NCBI GenBank assembly: GCA_019912845.1
Contig: JAIOHU010000287.1
Coordinates: 72,925 to 127,677, forward strand
Reading direction: 5' to 3'
Length of the DNA stretch: 54,753 bases
From: a bacterium
Lineage (GTDB): Bacteria > Electryoneota > Electryoneia > Electryoneales > Electryoneaceae
Below, in pieces: positions 43,710-51,847 of the stretch. A model generated the notes under the pieces. It did no database searches and was not told the origin of the DNA. It saw only the letters and a program-made list of their open reading frames with translations. The translations under genes were made by a program, and so were the position numbers. The stretch's first letter is position 1. Each line of letters starts with the position of its first letter.

Positions 43710-45746
43710 TTATTTAGTGTTAATGGAAAAGGATCGTTGAACGGTGGTTGAGTTATTCATCTTATCTGTGATAAACAGCTCCCAGGTATGGTCTCCATCT
43801 GGAAGATTTTCCCAGGGCTGGTAGTAGATTAGCTTCTTGTCAATATCATAAATCCAGATCACAGATCGACCATCAATCATCAGGTCACACATCTGAATAT
43901 CGACACCTGACAACTCATCATCAACAGTTACACGAAACATCGGTTTTGCTGAAGTCAGAGCAGCTTTGTTTGCTGGTTGAAGATTAGCCAGAGTCGGTGG
44001 GATGGTGTCCAGCATAACGCTGAAGGTCTCGAAAGATAGAACTTCAGTCTGCAATGTTTTAGCATCCGGTGAGAGAACACTCTCCAAAGCTGTCCATTCA
44101 TTATCTTTCGCTCTCTCCTGGTAAACGACCAACGCTTTTTCAGACCAGCTCTCATAAGCGTGGAAACGAACTTCAAATCCACCCGCAAATGGATGAGAGT
44201 GTGGGCTGATTTTATAGAGTGGGGCAATCGTTTCTTCAGTCTTGGGTAATTTCTCCATTCCTGCAAGCAGGTCGAACCAGAGCGAGTATCTTCCCAGATG
44301 AATTTCGAAATCTTTGTCCGGTGACTCCCAGGTTGCGGCTTTATTTTTGTCAAATCTGCCGATAAAAATATCTTTCTCGGCTATCGTCGACTTTCCCCCG
44401 CTTACTTCAGCGACCGCTCTCAGGGTCACCCAACCTCTATAAAAGCTAACTGGAACGAATCGACCAATCCAATGGTTTTTGCTCTCGGAGGAAAGGATTG
44501 ATGAACCGAGAGAGGGAGTCGAAACAAGCTGGACAGAGGTGAAGGTTTCCTTCCCTGTGTTCAACTCTACACGTACCGCATTACCAGTGATTTCAGCATG
44601 TAACTGATATTGGTTTGCTGTTGAATCTATCGTTGGAGCATCAAAATTCACTATTTTTTTTGTGGGGGCTAATACTGGAGTTCCCAAGACATTCAGTTCC
44701 CAACTCTGTCGGGTTATATTTCCACCATAGTCTTCGGCAACAATCTCAACTGTGTGTTTCCCCGCTGTCAACTTCTTTGAATCAATGACCCCACCCGTTA
44801 AGTTCCTGTCGTAAAAATCCAGATCGTTTCCAGAAAGAATGTAGAGCCGATGAAACCTGCTATATCCAGCACGTTCCAACTCAAAATTGAAGTGCAGACG
44901 ACTCTGGATATTCTTCTTATACTGCAGTGTATCAGGCGAAAAACGATGTATGAGTTTCCCATCCAGAAGTAGATCGAGCCGTTGCACCCCCAGCTTGAAA
45001 TACGTGACATTCTGATAGTCAACAACTTCAACAGCCAATCCAACCTGCCCGTAAAACGAAACAGGATCAATTGTTTCCTTGTTCACACTACGGATGACCG
45101 GAAGGACATCACCATCTACTTCGCTCTGCTCATCAAGGGGATGTATCGCCACTCTTCTAATAATGGGCGGAGTAGCGTCTGTAACAGTTAGCCCTTCCAG
45201 GCAGGGATTATAGGGTTCGCTCATTGATTTGCGAAGCTCAAAATGCAGGTGAGGGGGTCCCGCACCGGTATCTCCAGTGTAGCCGATTACCTCACCACGT
45301 TTGAAGGAAAACTTACCTGGCGGAAAAAAGCTCTCTACTTCATACCATCCTCTATTCAACTGTAGTTTCCGTATCGCCTCTTCAATTTCAGGAGCAAATC
45401 CTTTCAGGTGGGCATAAACAGCGATACGTCCATCCTTCAGTTTCAGGTACAAGGCTTTACCGTACCCTTCAAAGTCGACACGCACACGAATAATATCACC
45501 ATCATCAACAGCAAAACATTCATAGCCATTCACACCTGCTGTACGTATATCAATTCCAGCATGGAAGCGACTCGGTCGATGCTCCCCAAAGGTGCTTGTA
45601 AATACACGACTGGCATCTGTAGGCCAGCGTAGTTTTTTCTCTTGGTTCTCAGATGCATTCAATGGTAATGCGTTGAGTAGCAACGCAAATAAAAGTAAAA
45701 ATAAAACAGATGACTTTGTCGTTTTAGGGGATCGAGTATGTTTCAT
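43710..45746 (-). CDS. M23-family peptidase with large C-terminal beta region
   Basis: 678 residues from ATG 45746, which starts a normal signal peptide (MKHTRSPKTTKSSVLFLLLF). The ATG at 45809 overlaps the upstream gene and would add an unusual leader. The LytM/M23 zinc site is complete: His62-x3-Asp66 (RFHAGIDIRTAG), HLKG, and His166/His168 (PPHLHFELRKS). Such enzymes cut peptidoglycan cross-bridges, or act as regulators when the site is lost; here it is intact. The remaining 470 residues are beta-sandwich-like (TAGKHTVEIVAEDYGGN, DDELSGVDIQMCDLMID). It follows the TPR gene on the same strand and overlaps or nearly touches it, which suggests a cell-envelope operon. Confidence 0.9.
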   Translation of the reverse strand: MKHTRSPKTTKSSVLFLLLFALLLNALPLNASENQEKKLRWPTDASRVFTSTFGEHRPSRFHAGIDIRTAGVNGYECFAVDDGDIIRVRVDFEGYGKALYLKLKDGRIAVYAHLKGFAPEIEEAIRKLQLNRGWYEVESFFPPGKFSFKRGEVIGYTGDTGAGPPHLHFELRKSMSEPYNPCLEGLTVTDATPPIIRRVAIHPLDEQSEVDGDVLPVIRSVNKETIDPVSFYGQVGLAVEVVDYQNVTYFKLGVQRLDLLLDGKLIHRFSPDTLQYKKNIQSRLHFNFELERAGYSRFHRLYILSGNDLDFYDRNLTGGVIDSKKLTAGKHTVEIVAEDYGGNITRQSWELNVLGTPVLAPTKKIVNFDAPTIDSTANQYQLHAEITGNAVRVELNTGKETFTSVQLVSTPSLGSSILSSESKNHWIGRFVPVSFYRGWVTLRAVAEVSGGKSTIAEKDIFIGRFDKNKAATWESPDKDFEIHLGRYSLWFDLLAGMEKLPKTEETIAPLYKISPHSHPFAGGFEVRFHAYESWSEKALVVYQERAKDNEWTALESVLSPDAKTLQTEVLSFETFSVMLDTIPPTLANLQPANKAALTSAKPMFRVTVDDELSGVDIQMCDLMIDGRSVIWIYDIDKKLIYYQPWENLPDGDHTWELFITDKMNNSTTVQRSFSINTK

Positions 45747-45792
45747 TCTATGGTGGGGCTGCAATTTGTAAGGTTTAAACTCTGAAAAATCG

Positions 45793-46248
45793 CTAGTATT
45801 GCAATTCATCGAGTTTCTTCAATGCCAACTTTGAATAATCGCCATTTGGGTAGTCGGCGAGGTAACGTTTGTACATTTCCAGTGCTTGTTTTTTCTCACC
45901 CAAATTTTCATGGCAAAAAGCTATTTTGTAAATCGAATGTTCACGTTTGTTGTTGTTCGCGAAAAAGAGCACTTTATCAAATTCGATGATCGCCTGCTCA
46001 AACTCTTTCTTTGCAAAATAAGCCTCACCGATCCAGTACTGGCAGTTATCCGAAAGCGAGCTGTTCATATTGTCTGCAAGCATACCACGGAAATGTTTTA
46101 TCGCTTCGCTGTAGTTTCCCCGTTGATAAAGAGCGTATCCCGCAGAATATCTATCTTGAAAACTCTGCTGAGCTTGCAAAGTTAGTGGTAAACTAAATAA
46201 CAACACGACAAGAAGAACTGGGAGTATTGTCCGACTGACTTGTTTCAC
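45793..46248 (-). CDS. Periplasmic TPR protein (CpoB/YbgF-like)
   Basis: 151 residues, GTG start after TGAGGAATCA. A signal peptide (hydrophobic about residues 8-26, ending LQAQQ) is followed by three TPR-type repeats: AGYALYQRGNYSEAIKHFRGML, CQYWIGEAYFAKKEFEQAIIEFDKVL and IAFCHENLGEKKQALEMYKRYLADYPNGDYS. It resembles the C-terminal part of Tol-associated CpoB/YbgF, which coordinates envelope constriction, but the coiled-coil N-terminus is absent. It is upstream of the M23 peptidase and probably functions with it. Confidence 0.85.
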   Translation of the reverse strand: MKQVSRTILPVLLVVLLFSLPLTLQAQQSFQDRYSAGYALYQRGNYSEAIKHFRGMLADNMNSSLSDNCQYWIGEAYFAKKEFEQAIIEFDKVLFFANNNKREHSIYKIAFCHENLGEKKQALEMYKRYLADYPNGDYSKLALKKLDELQY

Positions 46249-46292
46249 TGATTCCTCAATTTGATTTTCAAATACCCCGCAATATATCGCAG

Positions 46293-46322
46293 CGACCCCG
46301 GCTGTTCAAGCAACCGGGGTCG
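46293..46322 (-). terminator. Perfect GC-rich hairpin after the barrel protein gene
   Basis: 9-bp stem CGACCCCGG / CCGGGGTCG with a 12-nt loop, between the 46371-47030 gene and the TPR gene. No T-tract follows, so it may be an mRNA-stabilising hairpin or a weak terminator. Confidence 0.5.
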
Positions 46323-46370
46323 TATATGTGAGGATTCTATTTAACGATTCAGCGACTATAAAGTTGATGT

Positions 46371-47030
46371 TTACCTGTACAAACCAAACCGGAAAGTTAC
46401 ACCTGCAACAGCGCCGGAAGCATCGTCATCGCTATATTTCCCGAGGTTGACCCCATTGGTATACCGGTAACCGACACTACCCAGTACTCGGAACCAGTCG
46501 GTTACATTCAGTTCGAGATGTGCCATTGGTTGCATCACAAAAAATTCATCTGTCTGGTCAGACCAGTTGTCGCCAGAATCATGGTGATCGAAATCATTAT
46601 CTTTGTCCTTCCATGCATAGCTTAGGCCACCGCCACCAAGTGTGATATCTGATGCAATGTGGAGCAGTCGGTCATTTGCGAGAATGATACCAATCGTCGG
46701 ACCACCATACCCCATAGCCATGTGCTCTTCAAACCGTCCCTTCGGGACGACATCATAAGGTCGGTTGGTTTTGTCATTGCCAACCCCGTATCCACTTAAC
46801 CCAACATACACCGCATCATTTACCAGAAGTGCGCCCTGACCACCAACCATCGCGGCATCTTCTCCCAGAAAGGTTGTGTAGTAAACACCCGGACCACCGA
46901 ATGCCCCCAGCTTGAATTCTGTCAATTCCATTAAGGTTTGAGGTTTGGCTTGAGCTGAAAATGCCAGTGCCATTACCAATGTACCCAGAATAAATCCACG
47001 GAGGATTTTTGTTTGTTTTAATGCCAACAT
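46371..47030 (-). CDS. Outer-membrane beta-barrel-like protein
   Basis: 219 residues. The ATG at 47030 has AAAGGGAAAATC upstream and begins the signal peptide (KQTKILRGFILGTLVMALAFSAQA); an upstream TTG is not used. Alternating strands follow: FKLGAFGGPGVYYTTF, DAVYVGLSGYGVG, GYGGPTIGIILAN, MAHLELNVTDWFRVLGSVGYRY and the closing AGVTFRFGLYR. Compared with many barrels it ends in RFGLYR rather than a terminal aromatic, yet the pattern is convincing. No specific family recognised. Function could be structural or a small porin. Confidence 0.7.
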   Translation of the reverse strand: MLALKQTKILRGFILGTLVMALAFSAQAKPQTLMELTEFKLGAFGGPGVYYTTFLGEDAAMVGGQGALLVNDAVYVGLSGYGVGNDKTNRPYDVVPKGRFEEHMAMGYGGPTIGIILANDRLLHIASDITLGGGGLSYAWKDKDNDFDHHDSGDNWSDQTDEFFVMQPMAHLELNVTDWFRVLGSVGYRYTNGVNLGKYSDDDASGAVAGVTFRFGLYR

Positions 47031-47378
47031 GATTTTCCCTTTCAAAAACAATTTTCAATCTTTAATTTTTTATTGAGTCAATTACTTCTGAAAAGGCTAT
47101 AGCGAATGGTATGCCAAAAAAACAAGAGGAACAATATAGTAACGTAAGTCTTTATAATATAATTAGATAGAGATTCTTGTCGTGTCCCTGGGGAAATTTC
47201 ACAATATCCGGAGAAAGATTCACTGTATGTGAATGTATACAGTTCTGGAGTGCAAAATGTTGATGTTCTCTGGGACAATTTCTATTGTTGAAGTCGTTCT
47301 GCCTTTTGCAAAGGTTTTGTCACCGCAACATCTTCGGATGTTGCGGAACATAGTATTAAGTGATTGTGGGAGTGTGTT
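47031..47378. other. Intergenic region with a tetraloop hairpin
   Basis: 348 nt without a gene. It contains the family C hairpin at 47323-47346. The rest is AT-rich and probably includes the promoter of the barrel gene; no clear boxes identified. Confidence 0.55.
47323..47346 (+). repeat. Perfect UUCG-tetraloop hairpin, family C
   Basis: CCGCAACATC-TTCG-GATGTTGCGG: a perfect 10-bp stem with the extra-stable UUCG loop on the plus strand. It lies just downstream of the minus-strand phosphoesterase gene. Related to the hairpins at 5761-5807. Confidence 0.8.
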
Positions 47379-48245
47379 TCAGAGTAGCAGTCGGTTGGCT
47401 GATTCAAGGTCTTCCAAGTCGAATTGGATCACGCAAAGTTCGTCGCCATCGTGGGAAGCGTTGAACATGTCTGTTTTTCCCTGCTTATCTCTCCAGGCGC
47501 CCGTCAATCTCGACGATTCGTGTATGTGACCATGAAGAGTCAGGAGAGGCTGTTTCGATTGTATGAAACGTTGCATGGCAATACTGCCGACGTGAACATC
47601 CAGTGGCACGTAATCGATCATCTTGCCATCCAATGCGGCACGGTCGAGTTTTGTCTTATAAGGTGGAGCATGAAACAGGAAAATGGCTTTCGTAAGATCA
47701 TCGCCTTCAGTCAATTTTTCAAGATCTTCTTTTATGGTGCGATAACGTTTTTCATTATCTGCTACTGGGATTGAATACATCCCCTCCTCTGGTGAAACAC
47801 AGCCCGGGTCCACATAACGAGATACATCATATCGTTCCCAATCTTTCAACTGGAAAGGAGAGGGCGGAACGTATGAATAGCCATAAATCTCATAGTTTTT
47901 GTACGTGAAGTGACGGTTGTGCGCATACTGCCACAGCCCTTCTGTTGCAATCCCAAGCATACTGGATTCGGGATATTTGCCGTCATCATTTCCGAGGATG
48001 ATATAAATTTCAGGGTAGTTTTGCTTGAGTTGATCACGGAGTTGTGCCAGAGCTGGTGCGAGGAACCCATTCAAGAAATCTTTATGTCCGATATCGACTG
48101 TCATTTTTGAAAAGAGTCCTGATGGCATGATGTCGCCACCAAAAAACAAAATTTCAGGTGGTTTCTTGATCAGCAGTTTGAACAGTTTTTGGAAACGGTC
48201 TGTTCTGCCGTGCAGGTCACTTATGAAATAACAGGTAGTTGCCAT
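47379..48245 (-). CDS. Calcineurin-like metallophosphoesterase
   Basis: 288 residues from ATG 48245, where the conserved fold begins (MATTCYFISDLHGRTDRF); a frame to 48296 adds residues without a ribosome site. Metal-ligand motifs are in order: ISDLHG, FGGDIMP, LGNDDG, FHAPPY and LTLHGHIHES. A middle segment of about 100 residues (YGYSYVPPSPFQLKDWERYDVSRYV) is peculiar to this longer group. Substrate unknown. It differs clearly from the smaller phosphoesterase at 28441. Confidence 0.88.
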   Translation of the reverse strand: MATTCYFISDLHGRTDRFQKLFKLLIKKPPEILFFGGDIMPSGLFSKMTVDIGHKDFLNGFLAPALAQLRDQLKQNYPEIYIILGNDDGKYPESSMLGIATEGLWQYAHNRHFTYKNYEIYGYSYVPPSPFQLKDWERYDVSRYVDPGCVSPEEGMYSIPVADNEKRYRTIKEDLEKLTEGDDLTKAIFLFHAPPYKTKLDRAALDGKMIDYVPLDVHVGSIAMQRFIQSKQPLLTLHGHIHESSRLTGAWRDKQGKTDMFNASHDGDELCVIQFDLEDLESANRLLL

Positions 48246-48290
48246 GATTTTGAATGGTTTCTGAATTGTGAATGGTAAAGGTACTAAACA

Positions 48291-48326
48291 ATTCACCTTT
48301 CACTCAAACATGAATGAAAGGTGAAT
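48291..48326 (-). terminator. Inverted repeat after the SLC13 transporter gene
   Basis: Perfect 12-bp stem ATTCACCTTTCA / TGAAAGGTGAAT with a 12-nt loop, located 24 nt after the transporter's stop. On the minus strand it is followed by TGTTTAG, so it is a weak-tailed terminator or processing hairpin. Confidence 0.6.
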
Positions 48327-48349
48327 GATACAATTATTATTTTCTGAAT

Positions 48350-49888
48350 CTACTTCACCAGGATCGGCATACCCATAATTGGCCAGACGACGACGACGAA
48401 AAACGCCAAAACCAGCATCAACAGTATGCTCGCGGGCACACCTGCCAGGAAAAATTGTCCAGTGGAAAATTGTTTACTCTCATACGCAATTGCATTGGGA
48501 GCTGCACCAACAAGCAAAAGAAATGGCATTCCCGCTGTTACCAGCGATGCAAACAGTACGACTTCTGGAGCCACGCCAATATAAGGAGCAATCACGAGTG
48601 CAACGGGCATAGAAATCGCAATCGCAGCCACATTCATGATCAGGTTTGTCATGATCATCACGAACAACGCAATCCCCAGTACAAAAATTGGCCATGAGGC
48701 ATTTTGAAGTATCCCCAACCACTGAATCGCTAACCAACTTGCTGCTCCGGTCTGCCAAAGACAAAAACCGATGCTCATCGCACCACCAAAGAGCAGGATG
48801 ATATTCCAGGGAATAGACTCCAAATCATCAATATTGAGAATATTAAAAATGAAAAACAGGATTGTTGTTACCAGAATAACCGCACTTTTGTTTATTGCGC
48901 CCAGTGCAGGCACAAATGAACGAAGGCTCATCACCAAAATTGCGACGAAAACAATGACAATCGTTAAGATCTCTTTTTGAGTGATCTTGCCGAGCCGTTC
49001 GTTCAAGGCATGTACACGTTCCTGAAGGTGAGGGATTCGTTTTTTCTCTGGCTTATACACCAGGAGGATATACCCCCAGAGCAGGAAGACCATCACCCAC
49101 CCAATCGGAAACATATAGTAAGATAGCTCGAAAAAAGAAACTTCGCGTCCGGTAATATCACGAAAAAATCCAAGTGCCACTGCACCTCTTGCGGCTCCGA
49201 GCAGGGTTACGATACTACCAGCTCCTGCCACGAATGCCATACCGATAAAGAGCCCTTTTCCGAAACGTGTCGGTTTTAATTCATCTTCCTCGTAAAGACC
49301 ATAGATCGCGAGCAATAGTGGATAAATTGCTGCTGCAACCGCTGTGTGCGCCATGATATGCGTAAGCAATGCGGTCATGACAAACGCACCCAGGTAAATC
49401 ATACTGGTGCGTTCACCCACCATCAGCAGCATTTTATATGCCATTCTTTTCGTCAAACCAGTTCGACTGAATGCCATCCCGATTACTATGGATCCGATGA
49501 TAAACCAAACAGATGGGTCCATAAAATCTGTAAAGGCATTCTGAGCAGGACGTATCAAAAATAAAGCCTGCATCACACCGATAGTGATACTTGTGATGCC
49601 AATCGGTACTACTTCAAAAACCCACCACGTTGCTGCCAACAGAAACAGTGCAATAGCAGCTTTACCCTCACGTGTTAAGATAAAGTGTTTTCCTTGAGGA
49701 TCAATCGCATCATTCCAGGAGGGTGAAAAGAAGACTGCGGCAAACAAGAGCAGTCCGAGAACAAGAAAGATGAGCCGCTTATAGTCGATTCTCCTCCCCC
49801 GTGGAGCGACATGGATGTCACTGGGCATTGGACCCAGTTCTTGCTGAACAACATCATGCAGAGCATCTTTGGTCTTAATTTTAGCCAC
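48350..49888 (-). CDS. SLC13/DASS-family sodium-coupled anion transporter
   Basis: 512 residues, GTG start with AGGTGAAGC upstream. Polytopic inner-membrane protein with about 11-12 hydrophobic helices. Family signatures: RGKAAIALFLLAATWWVFEVVPIGITSI, FMDPSVWFIIGSIVIGMAFSRTGL, TALLTHIMAHTAVAAAIYPLLL (first SNT-like site), and MIMTNLIMNVAAIAISMPVALVIAP in the C-terminal half. The last has a sequence of type TN..N/T instead of the usual SNTA. Substrate is probably a dicarboxylate or sulphate. A CBS-domain gene lies 45 nt upstream on the same strand, which suggests regulation of transport by an adenine-nucleotide sensor. Confidence 0.92.
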   Translation of the reverse strand: MAKIKTKDALHDVVQQELGPMPSDIHVAPRGRRIDYKRLIFLVLGLLLFAAVFFSPSWNDAIDPQGKHFILTREGKAAIALFLLAATWWVFEVVPIGITSITIGVMQALFLIRPAQNAFTDFMDPSVWFIIGSIVIGMAFSRTGLTKRMAYKMLLMVGERTSMIYLGAFVMTALLTHIMAHTAVAAAIYPLLLAIYGLYEEDELKPTRFGKGLFIGMAFVAGAGSIVTLLGAARGAVALGFFRDITGREVSFFELSYYMFPIGWVMVFLLWGYILLVYKPEKKRIPHLQERVHALNERLGKITQKEILTIVIVFVAILVMSLRSFVPALGAINKSAVILVTTILFFIFNILNIDDLESIPWNIILLFGGAMSIGFCLWQTGAASWLAIQWLGILQNASWPIFVLGIALFVMIMTNLIMNVAAIAISMPVALVIAPYIGVAPEVVLFASLVTAGMPFLLLVGAAPNAIAYESKQFSTGQFFLAGVPASILLMLVLAFFVVVVWPIMGMPILVK

Positions 49889-49933
49889 GCTTCACCTGTA
49901 CCTAGTGGAACCTGATATGTTGGAGTACCCCAT

Positions 49934-50473
49934 TTAGAGAATTATTTCAGCGACCTCATGAAAAACATCCACACTTCGCACAACCCCGACAACATTGTCA
50001 CTTTCAACAACAGGTACTAGATTTTGATCGTGATGAACCATGATATAAATGATTTTCGCGAGGTGGTCGTGTAGAGCGACACTTTCTTCAATTGGAAGCA
50101 TTACTTCGCTAACCAACATTTCTGCCTTCTCGCGGATGATACGAGATTCTTTCTCGAAGGAAAATTCCGCAAGATTGGTGTCGACCTCCACATCAAAGAG
50201 TTTTTTCTGGTGGCGGACTGAAGTGTGCAGATATTCCGGCTCCAATTTCTTCAATATATCCCTGCGTCTCACGATCCCCAGAAGCTGGTAAGTTTCATCA
50301 AAAACAAGGAGGGCACGTGGAAGAGATCTCCTTCCATTAACTTCGATATCAGAATGCTCCAATTCAGCAACCGCCTGACGAATTGTGAACCAGAAGGGAA
50401 TATGGGGGTATTGGTCCAGTGGAATCATGATATCCCCCGCCTCCACATCCATCATTTTGCGATCCTTAGACAC
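49934..50473 (-). CDS. CBS-pair domain protein
   Basis: 179 residues, GTG start after GGGGAGAACAAC. Two CBS motifs: VEAGDIMIPLDQYPHIPFWFTIRQAVAELE with LLVFDETYQLLGIVRRRDILKKL, and VSEVMLPIEESVALHDHLAKIIYIMVHHDQNLVPVVESDNVVGVVRSVDVFHEV. CBS pairs usually bind adenosine nucleotides (AMP, ATP, SAM). The gene lies 45 nt upstream of the SLC13 transporter, which it may regulate; no membrane segment or second domain is present. Confidence 0.92.
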   Translation of the reverse strand: MSKDRKMMDVEAGDIMIPLDQYPHIPFWFTIRQAVAELEHSDIEVNGRRSLPRALLVFDETYQLLGIVRRRDILKKLEPEYLHTSVRHQKKLFDVEVDTNLAEFSFEKESRIIREKAEMLVSEVMLPIEESVALHDHLAKIIYIMVHHDQNLVPVVESDNVVGVVRSVDVFHEVAEIIL

Positions 50474-50718
50474 GTTGTTCTCCCCGGATATACATCCTTA
50501 TTTCGAGTTTTTATCTCATCTGCAATATAATTTTCTGAAGAAACCCTAAAACTTTGCCATGTTGATTGAGTCCACAAAAACTGCGTTCTCCTTGTGAATA
50601 TAGGAACAAGAAAGTCAACTGTAAAGTGATTCAAGAATACATTCTATCTCGTTCTCCTTCTCAGAATCAGTGAAATTGCTCTTACACTATACAACAGCAA
50701 ATCTTCACAACAATATAT

Positions 50719-51696
50719 TTATTGTCCGAGTTTCCACTCTGCAAATTCGGAGAGAGTCACACCCTGGAAACGTTCTGATGCGATAACAAATAACTCTTCG
50801 AGATCGACGTACAACTTTTCGATGCTGCTTTCATTTGGAAAATTAGGGCTCCCATTGGGCATAAACTCCGATGAATGAAGCATGAACTCGACGTACTCCA
50901 GGTTGCGCGCTTTAGCGAGTTCGAGTATCCAAAGCATTTGATGAAGATTTCGTCCATTGGGACGCAACCAGACAGGCGGCATTAATCGTTCGACATATCT
51001 TTTCAACGGTGTTTTCATCAATATTGACCGTGGAAAAAAACTTGAAAGCCATTCACGCAGGATCATAATCGTCATTGGTACTTCGAGTAGTCCTTCCCGC
51101 GAAGTTTTTTTCAGAGAATCCTTTGAAATGATATAAGACTCTTCGGGAAACTGAGAATAATCTGTTCCTCCGTTTTGTACCGGATCACCAAAATTATTCC
51201 GCCAGGAGACATGCGGGGTTACACTGCAATCGACCTTATATCCTTCCTCCAGAAGCATTGAGGCATAACGTAAATCGAAACTCCACCTCCCAGCACGGTG
51301 GCTCTTCATTTTGCAAGAGAATGTGGTTTCCAGAATATCAGTAATCACATGAATCTTTTCTCGCATGATCTGATCAGGGTATTCAATGAGATAGGGGTGA
51401 TATTTGTAATCATTGTCTGTTAACACTTTGATTGGAGGGTTATTCCAGGCATGCAGGTGCATGCCTACCTCTCCAGCGTTGCGTTCAAGTACATCTTTTG
51501 CAAAATCGACATAGGTGTCGCTTTTTGCCATCTCATAGTTTGTCAGCCAGGTGGGTTTGAAGCCAAATCTTTCACATAATTCTTGAAAGCGGGGCAGATA
51601 AAGGGCATTTTGTGTCGTAATTTCCCTGGGTTTGCTCCAAAGGTTATCACCTTCTGTGTCTATGGTTATGATGAAAAATGGTTTTCGAGGCTTCAT
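50719..51696 (-). CDS. NodB-like polysaccharide deacetylase family protein
   Basis: 325 residues. The carbohydrate esterase 4 fold opens with FFIITIDTEGDN, the motif of catalytic Asp and metal Asp, followed by the metal histidines in GEVGMHLHAW and the SHRAGRWSFD motif (third conserved motif). The C-terminal part (EFMLHSSEFMPNGSPNFPN) closes the barrel. It likely removes acyl groups from a surface or wall glycan in the cytoplasm or periplasm; no signal peptide is visible. No close functional neighbour apart from the envelope genes around it. Confidence 0.88.
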   Translation of the reverse strand: MKPRKPFFIITIDTEGDNLWSKPREITTQNALYLPRFQELCERFGFKPTWLTNYEMAKSDTYVDFAKDVLERNAGEVGMHLHAWNNPPIKVLTDNDYKYHPYLIEYPDQIMREKIHVITDILETTFSCKMKSHRAGRWSFDLRYASMLLEEGYKVDCSVTPHVSWRNNFGDPVQNGGTDYSQFPEESYIISKDSLKKTSREGLLEVPMTIMILREWLSSFFPRSILMKTPLKRYVERLMPPVWLRPNGRNLHQMLWILELAKARNLEYVEFMLHSSEFMPNGSPNFPNESSIEKLYVDLEELFVIASERFQGVTLSEFAEWKLGQ

Positions 51697-51756
51697 CTCA
51701 CTCTTCCCTGGTGATGCACTCGTGGATCGACCAACATTTTACAATTGCTGGCTTAT

Positions 51757-51847
51757 GATTTGCCCAAAGTCTAATAACACCTATCGTCGTTCCATTAAAC
51801 CTTGGATGAATCTAATGCTAACCCCTCAGATCATGAGAATTGGACTT
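51757..51847 (+). repeat. Degenerate dispersed repeat, family D (copy D3)
   Basis: GTCTAATAACACCTATCG then CCATTAAACCTTGGATGAAT and CTAATGCTAACCCC. It resembles D1 and D2 in order and spacing, but the central palindrome is worn (CCTTGGATGAATCTA). It fills the gap between the VWA and deacetylase genes. Confidence 0.5.
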
